Shown: positions 49,909-62,213 of the stretch, in pieces
How positions within the stretch are numbered: position 1 is the stretch's first letter
Layout: each line of letters starts with the position of its first letter
Assembly (NCBI GenBank): GCA_936432065.2
Contig: OW386285.2
Coordinates: 172,217,984-172,281,983, forward strand
DNA: 64,000 nucleotides
Source of the DNA: Rutpela maculata
Lineage: Eukaryota; Arthropoda; Insecta; Coleoptera; Cerambycidae
Direction of reading: 5' to 3'
The notes under the pieces: model-generated
Seen by the model: the letters and a program-made list of their open reading frames with translations, nothing else
What the model was told of the DNA's origin: nothing
Databases searched by the model: none
Program-made: the position numbers and the translations under genes

Positions 49909-50775
49909 ATACAGGATGTCCCACTTAAAACTCCCGGCGCCATTTTCTCAATGACCAAAATTGAATTCTGTAGGTGTCCAGAATATATAAACGACTTCAC
50001 TTTTGAGCAAAAATGGTTATTTTACACATTGAGGCATAGATGCAAAGAAATTGTTCAATCCTAGGAGCGATGAAATGAGGTGCTTGAGATGGAGAATTAT
50101 ATTCTAAGCAACTTTATTAATATGAACAATTTTCGAAAAATCACCGGTCTTCGAGATATTTGAACTTCAATGTAATTTTTCAAGAAAAATCGCATTTTTT
50201 TTCATATGTCTACAATTTACAGTGTAAAATTTAGTTGAACATACAACATAAACATGACGCAAAAATTGGACAATACCCAATAAACAGAAATGTCAAAATC
50301 TTTAATTTCCAAATAGCAGTTGCAGCCCCACCTTTGTTCTACTTGAAAAAAAAAAGTTATTTTGTGTTTTGAAACAAATGTTTCTTTACCATCTAAACCA
50401 GTCTGATTCATTATGAAAAATGTCCCAAAAGACATACGGTCTAAAATGTATTTTAAAAAAGTTATGACAATTTTTATATTTAAAAAAATTATATTGAAGT
50501 TCAAAATCTTGAGAACCAGTAATTTTTCGAAAATTGTATGATAAAAGTTGCTCAGAATATAATGTCCCATCACATGCACCTCATTTCAACGTACCTAGGA
50601 TCAAATAATTTCTTTGCGTCGCAACGCTATCTATACCTTAATTTGTAAAATGACAGTTTTTACTGAAAACTGATGTCATTTATATATTCTAGTGAACACC
50701 TTTTACAGAATTCAAATATTTTTTTTATTTATCGAGAAAATGGCACTAGGAGTTTTAAGTGGGACACCCTGTATA
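49909..50775. mobile_element. 0.87-kb palindromic MITE, TATACAGG ends
   Basis: ACAGGATGTCCCACTTAAAA at 49911 mirrors TTTTAAGTGGGACACCCTGT ending 50772, followed by TA. The arms run about 290 bp (CCATTTTCTCAATGA, AAAGAAATTGTTCAATCCTA, GATATTTGAACTTCAATGTAA against their reversed counterparts at 50460-50745). TA on both sides fits a Tc1/mariner-type duplication. The ORFs at 50217-50579 and 50673-50957 are by-products. Confidence 0.85.
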
Positions 50776-51700
50776 TTAGAAATACAAAAATTTCAAAATA
50801 TCTCTGTCACACATTTCTAAGTCCTCATGTTAATGTAGTTTGTCTTACTGAAAGAAAAAGTAAAAATAATCATAATACTCAGAATTACAGGGTACTTTCG
50901 AAACACGTTAGTCAATTTTCTACGTTTTCAAATGCACAAATGAGTATTGTCCTGTAACATCAAAATATAGCTTTTTTGAATTTAATAAAAGTAAAACTTT
51001 TAAAGAAATTCGGTATCTTGAAAGATTTTTTAACTTAACTGAAAATGTGTGAATAAAACATGCATATTATCTTAGCGTGTTTTTTTAAAGGTTTTTCAAA
51101 AGCTACATTATTAGCCATGAACTAGTCAGATTATCTGATTTTGCCTGACAATGCAATTTAAAAATTATATCTATTAAGCACTTCTGTAATATAAATTGTA
51201 TTGGAAATGAGATTTAGTGGATGAGTGGATCTGTTCCTGTCAATATATTTCGAAAAGGAATGCAAACTGTATGATTACGTTTCTACAATGTGTGCACTTT
51301 AAACATTCTAGGTTAATGGTAAAAAAGGTTGCACAAGCTTATCTAGTAGTGACAATTATTGGCCTTGTTGGCGGGATAAGCCATGACGTTAAACGCGTAA
51401 TTAAAAAAAAAAGTAGACAGTATAAATAATTTGCAGCGTTAATGTAAGATCAAACAAAAAAAAACGTTTTGCAATATATTTCATGGTGTATATTTCTTCG
51501 ATAACTGTCTAATGTGATTGTAAATTTATGTAATTACCCTGTCAAAAAAATCTCATCAATCCGTATTGAAAATTATCAAAAATTGATAAGTATCTATGGG
51601 AACCTATATGGTCAATAAGTTTCTATAAGAGTTAGGTAAAGTTGCTGTTGAAATTGTTATCAGTTTATATCCGCATTGACCAGCAAAATGAGTCAAGCCA
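50776..51700. other. No recognisable gene
   Basis: AT-rich. The 70-codon ORF at 51217-51429 has no recognisable feature. Sequence near 51550-51690 shares short phrases with the array that follows and may be its degraded edge. Confidence 0.35.
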
Positions 51701-53697
51701 TATCCATTTGTTAATCCAAACATTTACTTATACCATATCAATGAGAATTTATGAGCACAGTATCTAATGTAATTCGTGCGGCTTTCCGTGATTAAAAGAC
51801 AAGTGTTTCTTTAAGAAACGAGCTGCATTAGGTTAGAACAGTTTGGATTTGCAATTGAAGATTACAAATGATAATGTTTGAATAGGGATTTATGAGATCA
51901 GTTTTTATGAGTATTAATGTTTTTTTTCAGTTAAATATTAAATGTGTTTTCATTTGTTTGAATGGGTAAAAAGAAAGGTCAGTTTTTAACTGCAATTACA
52001 AATACAAGTTTAATCGCTTCGAATGGGATTATATGCGATCAATTTCTAAAAGTATTTATGCTGTTTTCCGAATATAGTTATGATGAGGTTTAATCAGTAA
52101 CAAATTGTTAACTATTTGTTATGATATGGTCGGAAATTCCAAGTACACATTTAGTATTCCTTCAAGAGGATTGATGAGAGCAGTTTCTACGAGTATCTAT
52201 TTGTTTTGTTCCTATAGTAAATTATATAAGTCTTTATCAGTACAGATTCGGATTTAATTTAAATATGAAAATTATATCAGAATAAAGCAACCAAATATTT
52301 TAAACAGTATCTATTTGTAAATCCAAACATTTACTTATACTATCTCAATGAGAATTTATGAGAACAGTATCTAATGTAAAACGTGCGGCTTTCCGTGGTT
52401 AAATGGCAAGAGTTTCTATAAGAAATGAGCTGCATTAGGTTAGAACAGTTTTGATTTGCAATTGAAGATTCAAAATTATAATGTTTGAATAGGGATTTAT
52501 GAGATCAGTTTCTATGAGTATTAATGTTTTTTTTTCAGTAATATATTAAATGTGTTTTAATTTGTTTGAATAGGTAAAAGAAAGGTCAGTTTTCAACTGC
52601 AATTACAAATACAAGTTTAATCACTTCGAATGGGGTTAGATGCGATCAGTTTCTCAAAGTATTTATGCTGTTTTCCGGATATAATTGTGAAGAGGTTTAA
52701 TCAGTAACAAATTGTTCACTACATGTTATGATATGGTCGGAAATTCCAAGTACACATTTGGTATTCCTTCAAGAGGATTGATGAGAGCAGTTTCTACGAG
52801 TATCTATTTGTTGTTCCTCTAGTAAATTATATGTCTTTATCAGTAAAGATTCGGATCTAATTTAAATATGAAAATTTATATCAGAATAAAGCAACCAAAT
52901 ATTTTAAACAGTATCTATTTGTAAATCCAGACATTTACTTATACTATCTCAATGAGAATTTATGAGAACAGTATCTAATGTAAAACGTGCGGCTTTTCGT
53001 GGTTAAATGGCAAGTGTTTCTATAAGAAACGAGCTGCATTAGGTTAGAACAGTTTTGATTTGCAATTGAAGATTACAAATTATAATGTTTAAATAGGGAT
53101 TTATGAGATCAGTTTCTATGAGTATTAATGTTTTTTTTCAGTAATATATTAAATGTGTTTTCGTTTGTTTGAATGGGTAAAAAGGAAGGCCAGTTTTGAA
53201 CTGCAATTACAAATATAAGTTTAATCACTTCGAATGGGGTTATATGCGATCAATTTCTAACAGTATTTATGCTGTTTTCCGAATATAATTGTGATGAGGT
53301 TTGATCCGTAACAAATTGTTCACTACATGTTACGATATGGTCGGAAATTCCAGGTACATATTTAGTATTCCTTCAAGAGGATTAATGAGAGCAGTTTCTA
53401 CGAGTATTTATTTGTTGTTCCTACAGTAAATTATATAAGTCTTTATCAGTATGCATTCGGATCTAATTTAAATACAAAAATCATATCAGAATGAAACCCC
53501 AAATATTTTAAACAGTGTCCACCTGTAAATCCAAGATAATATTATAATGAGAATCCATCACAACAGTATCTAATGTAACGTGTGCGGTTTTCCGTGGCTA
53601 AATTTTAAAATTATTTGCAATAAATAAGCTTTAACGGATTCGAACAGTTTTGCATTTCCAGATGAATAGTTTTAATTGTTAGGGATCTATGAGGTCA

Positions 53698-53757
53698 GTG
53701 TAATGTTTTTTTTTTCAATAAAATGTGTTTTTATTGGAAAATAAACATTACACAAAG
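53698..53757. repeat. Turning-point hairpin of the 605-bp array
   Basis: GTGTAATGTTTTTTTTTTC and its counterpart ATAAACATTACAC close a short AT-rich loop centred near 53725; flanking CAGTGTAATG and AAGACACTGATCTCATAGAT continue the palindrome into the array arms. Confidence 0.8.
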
Positions 53758-55334
53758 ACACTGATCTCATAGATCCCTATTTAACAATTAAAACTATTCA
53801 TCTGGAATTGCAAATTAAGACTGTTCAAATCCGTTAAAGCTATTTATTAAAAATACTTTTAAAATTTAGCCACGGAAAGCCGCACGCGTTACATTAGATA
53901 CTGTTCTGATTGGTTCTCATTAAAATATATCTTTAAATGTTTGGATTTACAAGTGGATACTGTTTAAAATATTTGGTTGTGTCATTCTGATATAATTTTT
54001 GTATTTAAAGTAGATCCGAATGCATACTGATAAAGACAAATTTTCTATTGGAACAACAAATACATACTCATAGAAACTGCTATCATCAATCCTTTCGAAG
54101 GAATACTAAATATGTACCTGGAATTTCCGACCATATCGTAACATGTGGTGAACAATTTGTTACTGATCAAACCTCATCACAATTATATTCGGAAAACAAC
54201 ATAAATACTGTTAGAAACTGATCGCATATAACCCCATTCGAAGTGATTAAACTTGTATTTGTAATTGCAGTTGAAAACTGACCTTTCTTTTTACCCATTC
54301 AAACAAATGAAAACACATTTAATATACTTATTACTGAAAAAAAACATTAATACTCATAGAAACTGATCTCATAAATCCCTATTCAAACATTATAATTTGT
54401 AATCTTCAATTGCAAATCAAAACTGCTCTAACCTAATGCAGCTCGTTTCTTATAGAAACTCTTGCCATTTAACCACGGAAAGCCGCATGTTTTACATTAG
54501 ATACTGTTCTCATAAATTCTCATTGAGATAGTATAAGTAAATGTCTGGATTTACATATAGATACTATTTAAAATATTTAGTTGCTTTATTCTGATATAAT
54601 TTTCATATTTAAATTAGATCCGAATGTATACTGATTAAGACTTATATAATTTACTATTGGCACAACAAATACATACTCGTAGAAATTGCTATCATCAATC
54701 CTTTCGAAGTAATACTAAATATGTACCTGGAATTTCCACACGTAACATGTAGTGAACAATTTGTTACTGATCAAACCTCATCACAATTATATTCGGAAAA
54801 CAGCATAAATACTGTTAGAAATTGATCGCATCTAATCCCATTCGAAGTGGTTAAACTTGTATTTGTAACTGAAGTTGAAAACTGACCTTTCTGTTTACCC
54901 ATTCAAACAAATGAAAACCCATTTAATATATTACTGAAAAAAAAAAACATTAATACTCATAGAAACTGATCTCATAAATCCCTATTCAAACATTATAATT
55001 TGTAATCTTCAATTGCAAATCAAAACTGTTCTAACCAAATGCAGCTCGTTTCATATAGAAACTCTTGCCATTTAACCACGCCCAGCAAACCAAACCACAT
55101 CATTTTAACATCATAATGATGTGATTTTTGCAACAGTGACGTCGTCATTCTTGTTTGCAACCACGTGGTAATGCCGTCACAGTGACGCTAAACGGCCGCA
55201 CTCAGCCACGTCGTCAAAAGTGACTTACTTATTTTCCACTTTTCAGCCACATCAGCACCACCCATTTGTGATGCAGATATATGATCATATTGTGTACAAA
55301 AAATATATATTATAACAACTTGAATGTTTTCACC

Positions 55335-56105
55335 CAATTTCTTTTAAAATAAATAAAAATAATCTATATTGCAACAAATAAATCTACTTTTATATTATGA
55401 AAAAATAACTCCATTGAAATTTTAAAATCACTGATTTCACTATATTTTATATCCGGCTCCAATAAAAAATGATGAATTTTTGAATAAATTATGTTTCCTC
55501 ATATTGAATTTTTTATGTTGTTTTATGTCGAAAACAATTAGTTCATCAAAGTCGGATGACATTTTATACGTAGTGTGTGATTTTACATTCTGAACAACTT
55601 TTCTCATTTTTTTTTTTCATTTTCAAAATAAAAGTGTATTATTTCTTAAATATTTTTTCAAAATCCCCCTGTATACCTAAAATTATTCTCATTGCATAAT
55701 ATATATTGTTACATATATGATTATGTGGCTGTATATGAGAATATAATTTTAAGTATACAGGGTGATTTGCAAACAAATATTTTAAGAAATAATATGAATA
55801 CACCTTTATTTTTCAAAATGAAAAAAAAAAGGAGAAAAGTTGTTCAGAATGTAAAATCATACACTATGTATAAAACGTCAGCCGACTTTGATGAAATAAT
55901 TTTTTTCGATAAAAAACAGTATCAAAAAATTCAATATGAGGAAACATAACTTATTTAAAATTAATCATTTTCTGTTGGAGCGGGGTATAAAATATACATC
56001 TTTCATCAGTAATTTTTGAGTTTCATTGAGTTATTTTTTCGTAATATAAAAAAAGACTTATTTGTTGAAAAATAGATTCTTTTTATTCATTTTAAAAGTA
56101 ATGGC
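55335..56105. mobile_element. Near-complete palindrome, ~370-bp arms
   Basis: Left 55335-55690 and right 55735-56105 are reverse complements with moderate divergence: CCCCCTGTATACCTAAAATT against AATTTTAAGTATACAGGGTG near the centre, and GAACAACTTTTCTCATTTTT against its counterpart at 55830. Centre about 55712. Here the CAGGGTG-type motif is near the centre, so it may be two facing elements or one with inner ends. The 85-codon ORF at 55692 is incidental. Confidence 0.8.
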
Positions 56106-56689
56106 TTACTTCAGACAAAAAAATTTCATCAAAGTAGCCTGATATTGCTGAAATTTTACTCAAAAGGTATATTTCACACTCTTTTTACTTACCCTTTCCT
56201 TACATTTTTCTTGAGACTTCGGAAAATATATAAAAAGGCAACATAATTGTTTGATATTTGCGTATAAATCTTGCACGTATACCTAGATATTTTAATTGTT
56301 TTATATATTACTCACTAAAGTGGGGCCCCAGAAAAATGTCTCTAAGTGAAATAATAAAAATTAGATTTAAAAATGTAAAAAGTATTAAATGAATTTGAAG
56401 TGATCAATGAAACAAACATTTCTGAAACTATATATATTCAAGATATGATTACAGTTATATGCCTTATAATAAAAATTCACCTAGCTATTTCTTTCTTGAT
56501 CTTTGATCTCCATAACGGATTAAGTCTTTCACAATGTTCACATTCAAAGTCTGCGGGTTGGAACTACTTTTCATGCCACATCTAAAAATTTATAAGAAAT
56601 AAATTATCATAGTTTAAAAATGTTTAATAAAATGTCATGTCATTTATGTCAGTAAAAATCACGTCAGTAAACTATACGGTTGCATCATC
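56106..56689. other. No recognisable gene
   Basis: AT-rich interior of the 6.65-kb element. Nothing was recognised. Confidence 0.35.
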
Positions 56690-56691
56690 CC

Positions 56692-57117
56692 ACAGCTTTC
56701 AGACGAAGGAGCGTGCGGGGGAAGTAACCGAAAATGACGTAGCCTCTAGACCCAGCCAGGGCCGGCACTAGACATTTTGCTACTAACTCAATTAATGAAC
56801 ACTGATATAGACGAATAGTATACACTGGGACGACAGCAAACTAGTGTCGAACAGTGACAGTGCAACAAACAATATAAAAATAAACACACTGTCGTAGTAT
56901 GCCAGACAAATTGAAAACACAACACGTGGCAACTAGTGCCGGCTCTGGATCTACCTAGACTTTGACCTTGACCTGAATAATTAAACAAATAAAGCCTGCA
57001 AGAGAGACAGATATCCTATGTCCATGCAAAAGATAGAGATAAAGATATAGGTGGCTACATGACGTAGGCGATAGACCCAAGTTCCCCCCCCGCGCGCTCC
57101 TTCGTCTAGAAGCTACT
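56692..57117. mobile_element. MITE with GACGAAGGAGCG ends, hosting a second MITE
   Basis: CAGACGAAGGAGCGTGCGGG at about 56699 faces CCCGCGCGCTCCTTCGTCT ending about 57108. Inside, CCAGGGCCGGCACTAG (56757) and CTAGTGCCGGCTCTGG (to about 56950) bracket a ~190-bp hAT-like MITE; its flanking octamers match only in part (GACCCAGC, GATCTACC). Confidence 0.65.
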
Positions 57118-58265
57118 GGATGAGGTAACCGTTACAGTTTAATGACCGTGAGTAAAAATAATGTTAAAGTTGAGTATTGGTAGTAGAGAGGCTGGCCCAT
57201 TGGTAACTAAAATGGATCAAGGTTGCGTATTAATATGTGTACTTTACAAGGCAACAATAAAAAAAAATATTATGGAAACAGTAATTTAAAATCTCGACGT
57301 TTCATGACATTCTAAGACTATTTGGACAATACAAACGTTCAATTATTTTTGCGTTACTAATAAAACACCACAGCTAAAGGTCAAAAGTGGCAGTATTAAT
57401 ATTAGTATTTCAGATTTTGTTTAAGTGCGTTTAATCTGTTTATTTGGGTTTTACTTAGGTAATAGTAATAGTAAGTCTATGCATGGTCACACTATGTACA
57501 TAATAACATTTGAAATGTACACTTAAACATTTTAAGCCTGCTACTGCGTGTTCTGTACTTAATAATTTTTAATAATAAAAACAAACAAGACAAGTATCCA
57601 AATATATCACATTATCGAATTTCAAGTTCAACCACACACTTGTTTTTGTTATTAAAGTAAAATTAAATTGAATTTGGAACCATTTCTTTGACACTAATGA
57701 AATATTTTTAAAAAAGGCCGAGGCTACTTCGATTGAAAATAAACTACTATTTTGCAAAACATAAATTAGCAATACAGATAAGAATTCAGAATTTGATTCT
57801 AGCAGGGCATGCAGAATACGGTTCTAAAATGATTTGAACTTCGTGGACTTATAAAACACCAAAATTTGAATTTCATCTAGCAAAATAACAAAGTTTCGAT
57901 GAGAGTTGGCAGACTTAAAATGAAACAGTAAGTAGGTATAAACTAAATTAAAAATTAGGCCAAAAAAGTAACTGAAGGTGAAGTTTCTCATTACCGAAAC
58001 AAGTATTTCAATATGAAATAATAAACAATAAAATCTTTCTTATAGAGCCTTATTATATACAGAAGAAAATTGGTAAAAAAAGAAGTTTTCACAAAATTCA
58101 AATGCAAAATGTCTAAGATTTTAGAACTTAAAATATAAACTTACCGTATTTTCTCTAATTGTACTGCCACTGTCAGTAACTCCACGAACTGACATAGTTT
58201 TAATTGTCTGTTTTACATTCTAAAATAGAAAAAAATATATAAATACCTATATTATTCCAGTCAAA
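57118..58265. other. No recognisable gene; one repeat fragment
   Basis: 57287-57345 is a fragment of the dispersed repeat in reverse (CTCGACGTTTCATGACATTC). Otherwise nothing was recognised; the minus ORF at 57569-57772 is featureless. Confidence 0.4.
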
Positions 58266-58269
58266 TAGG

Positions 58270-59330
58270 GAAAATAAATGGAAAAAAACTAATAAAGTTT
58301 TGAAACTTGGCAGAGATGTTCATTAAGGCCCACTATTAAACATACTTAAAGTCCCCAACTCTGTTTCTGGCGTTTGAAAAAATGGTGCTCAGATTAAGTT
58401 ATTTGCTTATGTCTCGCTAAACTTTTAATTAGAGATATCGAAATTATGTCTCCTATAAAAAATAAAGTTTATGAAATTCCCTACAAAAAATGTAATATAA
58501 TTTTTTTCCATATCTGTTATTATAATCTTCTAAAATAAGAAAATTACATTTGATCAACGCATTTCTAAAAGCGGAAATATCACTGGGAAAAAAAATAAAA
58601 CTCGATATTATGATGGTTCTAGAATTCCGAATAACTTTAAAACATCCGTCTGTCAGTCTGTCGGTTTGTCCATCTGGCTCTCTTTACAGCACTTTTGTGA
58701 GTACGATAACTTAAAAGAGAAAAGTCCAATTTTATTGAAATTTAGACAGTATAGTACAGTATGTTGACTAAAGGAAGAACCCTATTGATTTTGAAAAAAT
58801 CGATTAGTAATTATAAAGGTTTATAAAACATTTTATGAAAAAAAATGCATGTGAAGAGTGTGTTGTAACACCTTTGATACGATTCTACAAACACAGGAAT
58901 TTTATAAATGTTGTTTGATGTTTTATTTTCATAATTTTTATTTAATTGGGGTGATTGACATACTTACATACTTAGTATACTGACCATTTGGACAATCAAG
59001 ATGGTATTATCGGGAAATCATTAAAATTGCAAGTACCTATGTCACTTAAATCCACGATCTTATCAAAGATTACAACACTCAATAATAATAGATTAGAAAA
59101 AAAGGCTATAACACTCTGTAGAGAATTTTATAACCTTTATTTTTTACATAAACATACTTTTGATATCGCTAATGGTTAGAGAGATATATATAAGAAATAA
59201 GCTGAATTGGAGCGCCATTTCTCCAAGACGCCCGCTCGAGTGCAACAGTTTGAGCTGGGGACTTTTAGTATGTTTAATAGTAAATCCTAACATCCTTGCC
59301 AAGTTTCAACACTTCAGTTTTTTCCGTCAA
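58270..59330. repeat. Inverted-arm element containing a copy of the 29.9-kb repeat
   Basis: TTGAAACTTGGCAGAGATG and TAAACATACTTAAAGTCCCC (58300-58365) return reversed at about 59255-59325 (GGGGACTTTTAGTATGTTTAA, CTTGCCAAGTTTCAACAC). Between them, 58640-58870 is the reverse complement of 29890-30250. ORFs at 58988 and 59160 lie in the right part and have no domain. Confidence 0.6.
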
Positions 59331-59356
59331 ACGCTGAAATTTGTTCTAATTTGACA

Positions 59357-60587
59357 TAGTCCAATCAACGCTAATTTGAGTGCTAATGAATGGATCTTGA
59401 TGAAACCTTGTGCAACGTGTAATGACGTTGATAAAAAAGTTGAAAAAAAAAGATTAGAGTAGGAAATGATCGGTACAAAACATCTCTTTTATCGCGGGTT
59501 CCGTAACTTGTAGAGTTAAGTCAGAAATGAAAAAAAAAACAATATACTTGTTTGCCTTTTTTTGGCACAAAATAAGACGTTTTTACTCTTGTGAATTTTT
59601 TCGAAAAATGCATATTTCTCGAGATAAATAATGTACTAAATTATTTTGTCGTGCCTCACATCCACAAGAATTCTTATCGTCAGATGAATAATTATTCCTT
59701 AAGAAAAAAATTACATGATACATTTTTTTATAAATTTAACGATTTTTAATCTCATTTAAAGATAATGAAATAACGCACTTTTATGCACTGCTTGTTTACT
59801 GCACTCTATTCTTAAATGGCATCCGAAAAGGTACATCACGAATTTTATCTTCTTTATTGTTACGAAACAAATGCTTGTTTGAAAAAATCGCTCGCTTATG
59901 TTTCGAATTTTCATGTATTTTTGTGCAAAAAATGTAGTACATTATTTATCGTGAAAAACTGCTTGTAACTCGGAAAATTAACAAGTTACAAAAAAATTCC
60001 AAGAGACAAAAAATGTTTAGAAGACCTGAATGCACACTTGAATACATTCAAATTTTTAAGTTAAATCTTTTTAAAGCGCTGCAATTTCAAGAAAGAGGTA
60101 GTTTTTCATGTTTTTCCGGAAAAACTCGGTGAAAACACACTTTACAGAAAAGTTGCAAATAAATAAAAAAAAAGTCTTGTACTTCGATAATACATTCACC
60201 TGAATTTTTTCAGATTTTTTTCCAACTTTTACATTTCCCCTCCCCCACTTTTAGGAATTTTTGAGTGATCAAATCTCGAAAAATATGCATTTTTCGAAAA
60301 AATTCACAACAGTAAAAACATCTTATTTTGAACCAAAAAAAGGCAAATATATTGTTTTTTTTTTTCATTTTTAACTTAATTCTGCAAGTTACAGAACCCG
60401 TGTTTTCTACTCTTTTCGATCATTTCCTACTCTAACCTTTTTTTCAACTTTACAAACACATTGCACACATTTGCACATTGCACATTTACACACACATTGC
60501 AAACGCATTGCAAGGTTTCATCAAAATCCATTCATTAGCACTCAAATTAGAGATTTTGGAGATTTTAGCGCTTCGTTGACTGGACCA
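59357..60587. mobile_element. 1.23-kb MITE with ~280-bp inverted arms
   Basis: TAGTCCAATCAACGCTAATT at 59357 mirrors TTAGCGCTTCGTTGACTGGA near 60564-60583. Arm landmarks: TTTGCCTTTTTTTGGCAC against GAACCAAAAAAAGGCAAA, and TAGAGTAGGAAATGATCG against CGATCATTTCCTACTCTA. A short CACATTGCA-type tandem stretch (60457-60515) expands the right arm. Non-coding. Confidence 0.75.
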
Positions 60588-60651
60588 ACTGGGATATTCG
60601 TTGTTCGGGTATTAAAATAATATAGGGTACCTCTACTAGAGCAAAATAAAT

Positions 60652-61010
60652 GAGGGTGAGTTTATCAAAAAATCCCAGTCCTAACTTAGCCTATCTTAGT
60701 CTTAATTTTTCCCTAAAACATATCTGATATCTTAAGACTGGTTTATAAAAACTTGCCTTTGTCCTAAGTTGATCGTAAAATAAATACGCGAACTTTTCAC
60801 ACCAATTGGAATTGATTTCTGATCTATTCTGTGGTATTAGCCCCTAGGAAAAATGTACCTAAAAATTTTAGGTTAAGTTAGGAACAATACAGGATTACGA
60901 CTTTTATAAACGGCATAAGTACGGGTAACCTGTACATTTAACTTTTTAGGGAAAAAATTAAGACTAAGATAGAATAAGTTAGGACTGGGACTTTTTTTAT
61001 AAACACCTTG
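60652..61010. mobile_element. 0.36-kb MITE
   Basis: TTATCAAAAAATCCCAGTCC with TAACTTAGCCTATCTTAGTC (60662-60700) is mirrored by AAGACTAAGATAGAATAAGT and TAGGACTGGGAC (60960-60995). The arms extend to TTTTTCCCTAAAA on the inner side. Confidence 0.75.
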
Positions 61011-62213
61011 ATAGGTAATAATTAATTCAAATGTGATTGCATTTTGTCGAAAATTGGAAAATACTTAATTACCAGTATTTAAATCTAAAATAAGCTAAAT
61101 ATGCTCTACATAAAAAAATAAAGAACCAGTGTTAACCAACATATTAAATGATAAATTAGCTTAACTTGCTTTTTTCCCTTAAATTTTAATGGCGTCATCC
61201 ATTCGGTGTCATGAAATATGAAATTATAAAAATAAAAATGCATAATTTCATAGTAACAGTGAAGTTAAAACAAGCAGGTACTTACCTTTACGTAAAAATG
61301 TGTTGATATTTAACAAACAAAAACTAAAGGCATTAAACAAAAGTTATTGACATCAATGTCTACAACCCAACACAGACAAGTGTAAACTGGAGCACAGATA
61401 CTGGAGATGACTGCGCAGGTGCGGAGAGAAAACGCCAGCAGTAGTACTAGACTAGTGGCGCTGGCGGCGATGGTCACAATTTAGTATGAAATGGGGATAT
61501 CAAAGTGAGTGGTGGATCAGTTAGTTACATCCACGTTATAAAATTTTTCATTAAAATGATGTGGTGATTGTGGACGTCCCAATCTCCACTCACATAGAAG
61601 TGGTTATGATGTGTACGTTCTGAAACGGTCCAAAGAGTGTCATCACAGTGATGAGATGCTCTGCCATTCACAAAATCCACCAAAATGTGAGTGGCTATAA
61701 TGTGGATGTGGCGGAGTGTGTTTACTGGGCGGAAAACCGCACGTTTTACATTAGATACTGTCCTCATAAATTCTCATTGAGATAGTATAAGTAAATGTCT
61801 GGATTTACAAATAGATTCTGTTTAAAATATTTTGTTGCTTTATTCTGATATAATTTTCATATTTAAATTAGATCCGAATGCATACTGCCCATACAACATT
61901 TTCACGTTTTTAAAATATTAAATAAATATTTGAGTACTAATATTCTAATATTTTAAAAATATTTGTATATTACCTTTTAATATTTAATAAATATTTTATA
62001 AATCAGCAAAAATCACCTACTTGCATGTGAAATATATATGGTAAAAATATTTTTCAAAATATTTTAAAAATATTTTCCTAATGAAAATTGAATATTTCAG
62101 TCACATTTTACAAACATTTATTTAATGTTAGTAAAATATTATAAAATGTTATTAAAACGTTTTTTAAAACTTATTTAACACGATTTAAAAATATTTTTGA
62201 AATATTTATTTTA

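Larger units (their letters stand above)
55081..61729. mobile_element. 6.65-kb CCCAGC-ended element, TSD CG
   Basis: Left end CCCAGCAAACCAAACCACATC and right end TGTGTTTACTGGG are inverted. Intact array units read TTAACCACGGAAAGCCGC; here the left flank stops at TTAACCACG and the right flank starts CGGAAAACCGC, so CG was duplicated. Subterminal regions repeat CATCA/TGATG and GTGGT-like motifs (about 55100-55300 and 61530-61720). No ORF of size is present; the interior is filled with palindromic MITEs. It is non-autonomous or hollowed out, and younger than the array it splits. Confidence 0.85.
51704..61887. repeat. Giant inverted array of ~605-bp units (split by a 6.65-kb insertion)
   Basis: CATTAGGTTAGAACAGTTT recurs at 51826, 52433 and 53037 in plus orientation, a step near 605 bp; the next unit is cut short. 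At about 53725 the sequence turns round through a hairpin (GTGTAATG...CATTACAC, 53698-53757) and the same units run in reverse (for example ATTTCCGACCATATCG near 54124, and another reversed unit through 55080). The reverse arm is interrupted by the CCCAGC element at 55081-61729 and resumes at 61730 in mid-unit. Unit landmarks also include AGTATCTAATGTAAAACGTG and TGCAATTGAAGATTACAAAT. No ORF is conserved. It continues to 61887, where another element begins. Confidence 0.9.

Noticed and set aside
50217..50957. 120- and 94-codon ORFs
   Set aside because: Located in the arms of a palindromic MITE; no domain.
55079..55300. TGACGTC words as CRE-type regulatory sites
   Set aside because: They belong to the repeated subterminal region of a transposon end; a host regulatory role cannot be supported.
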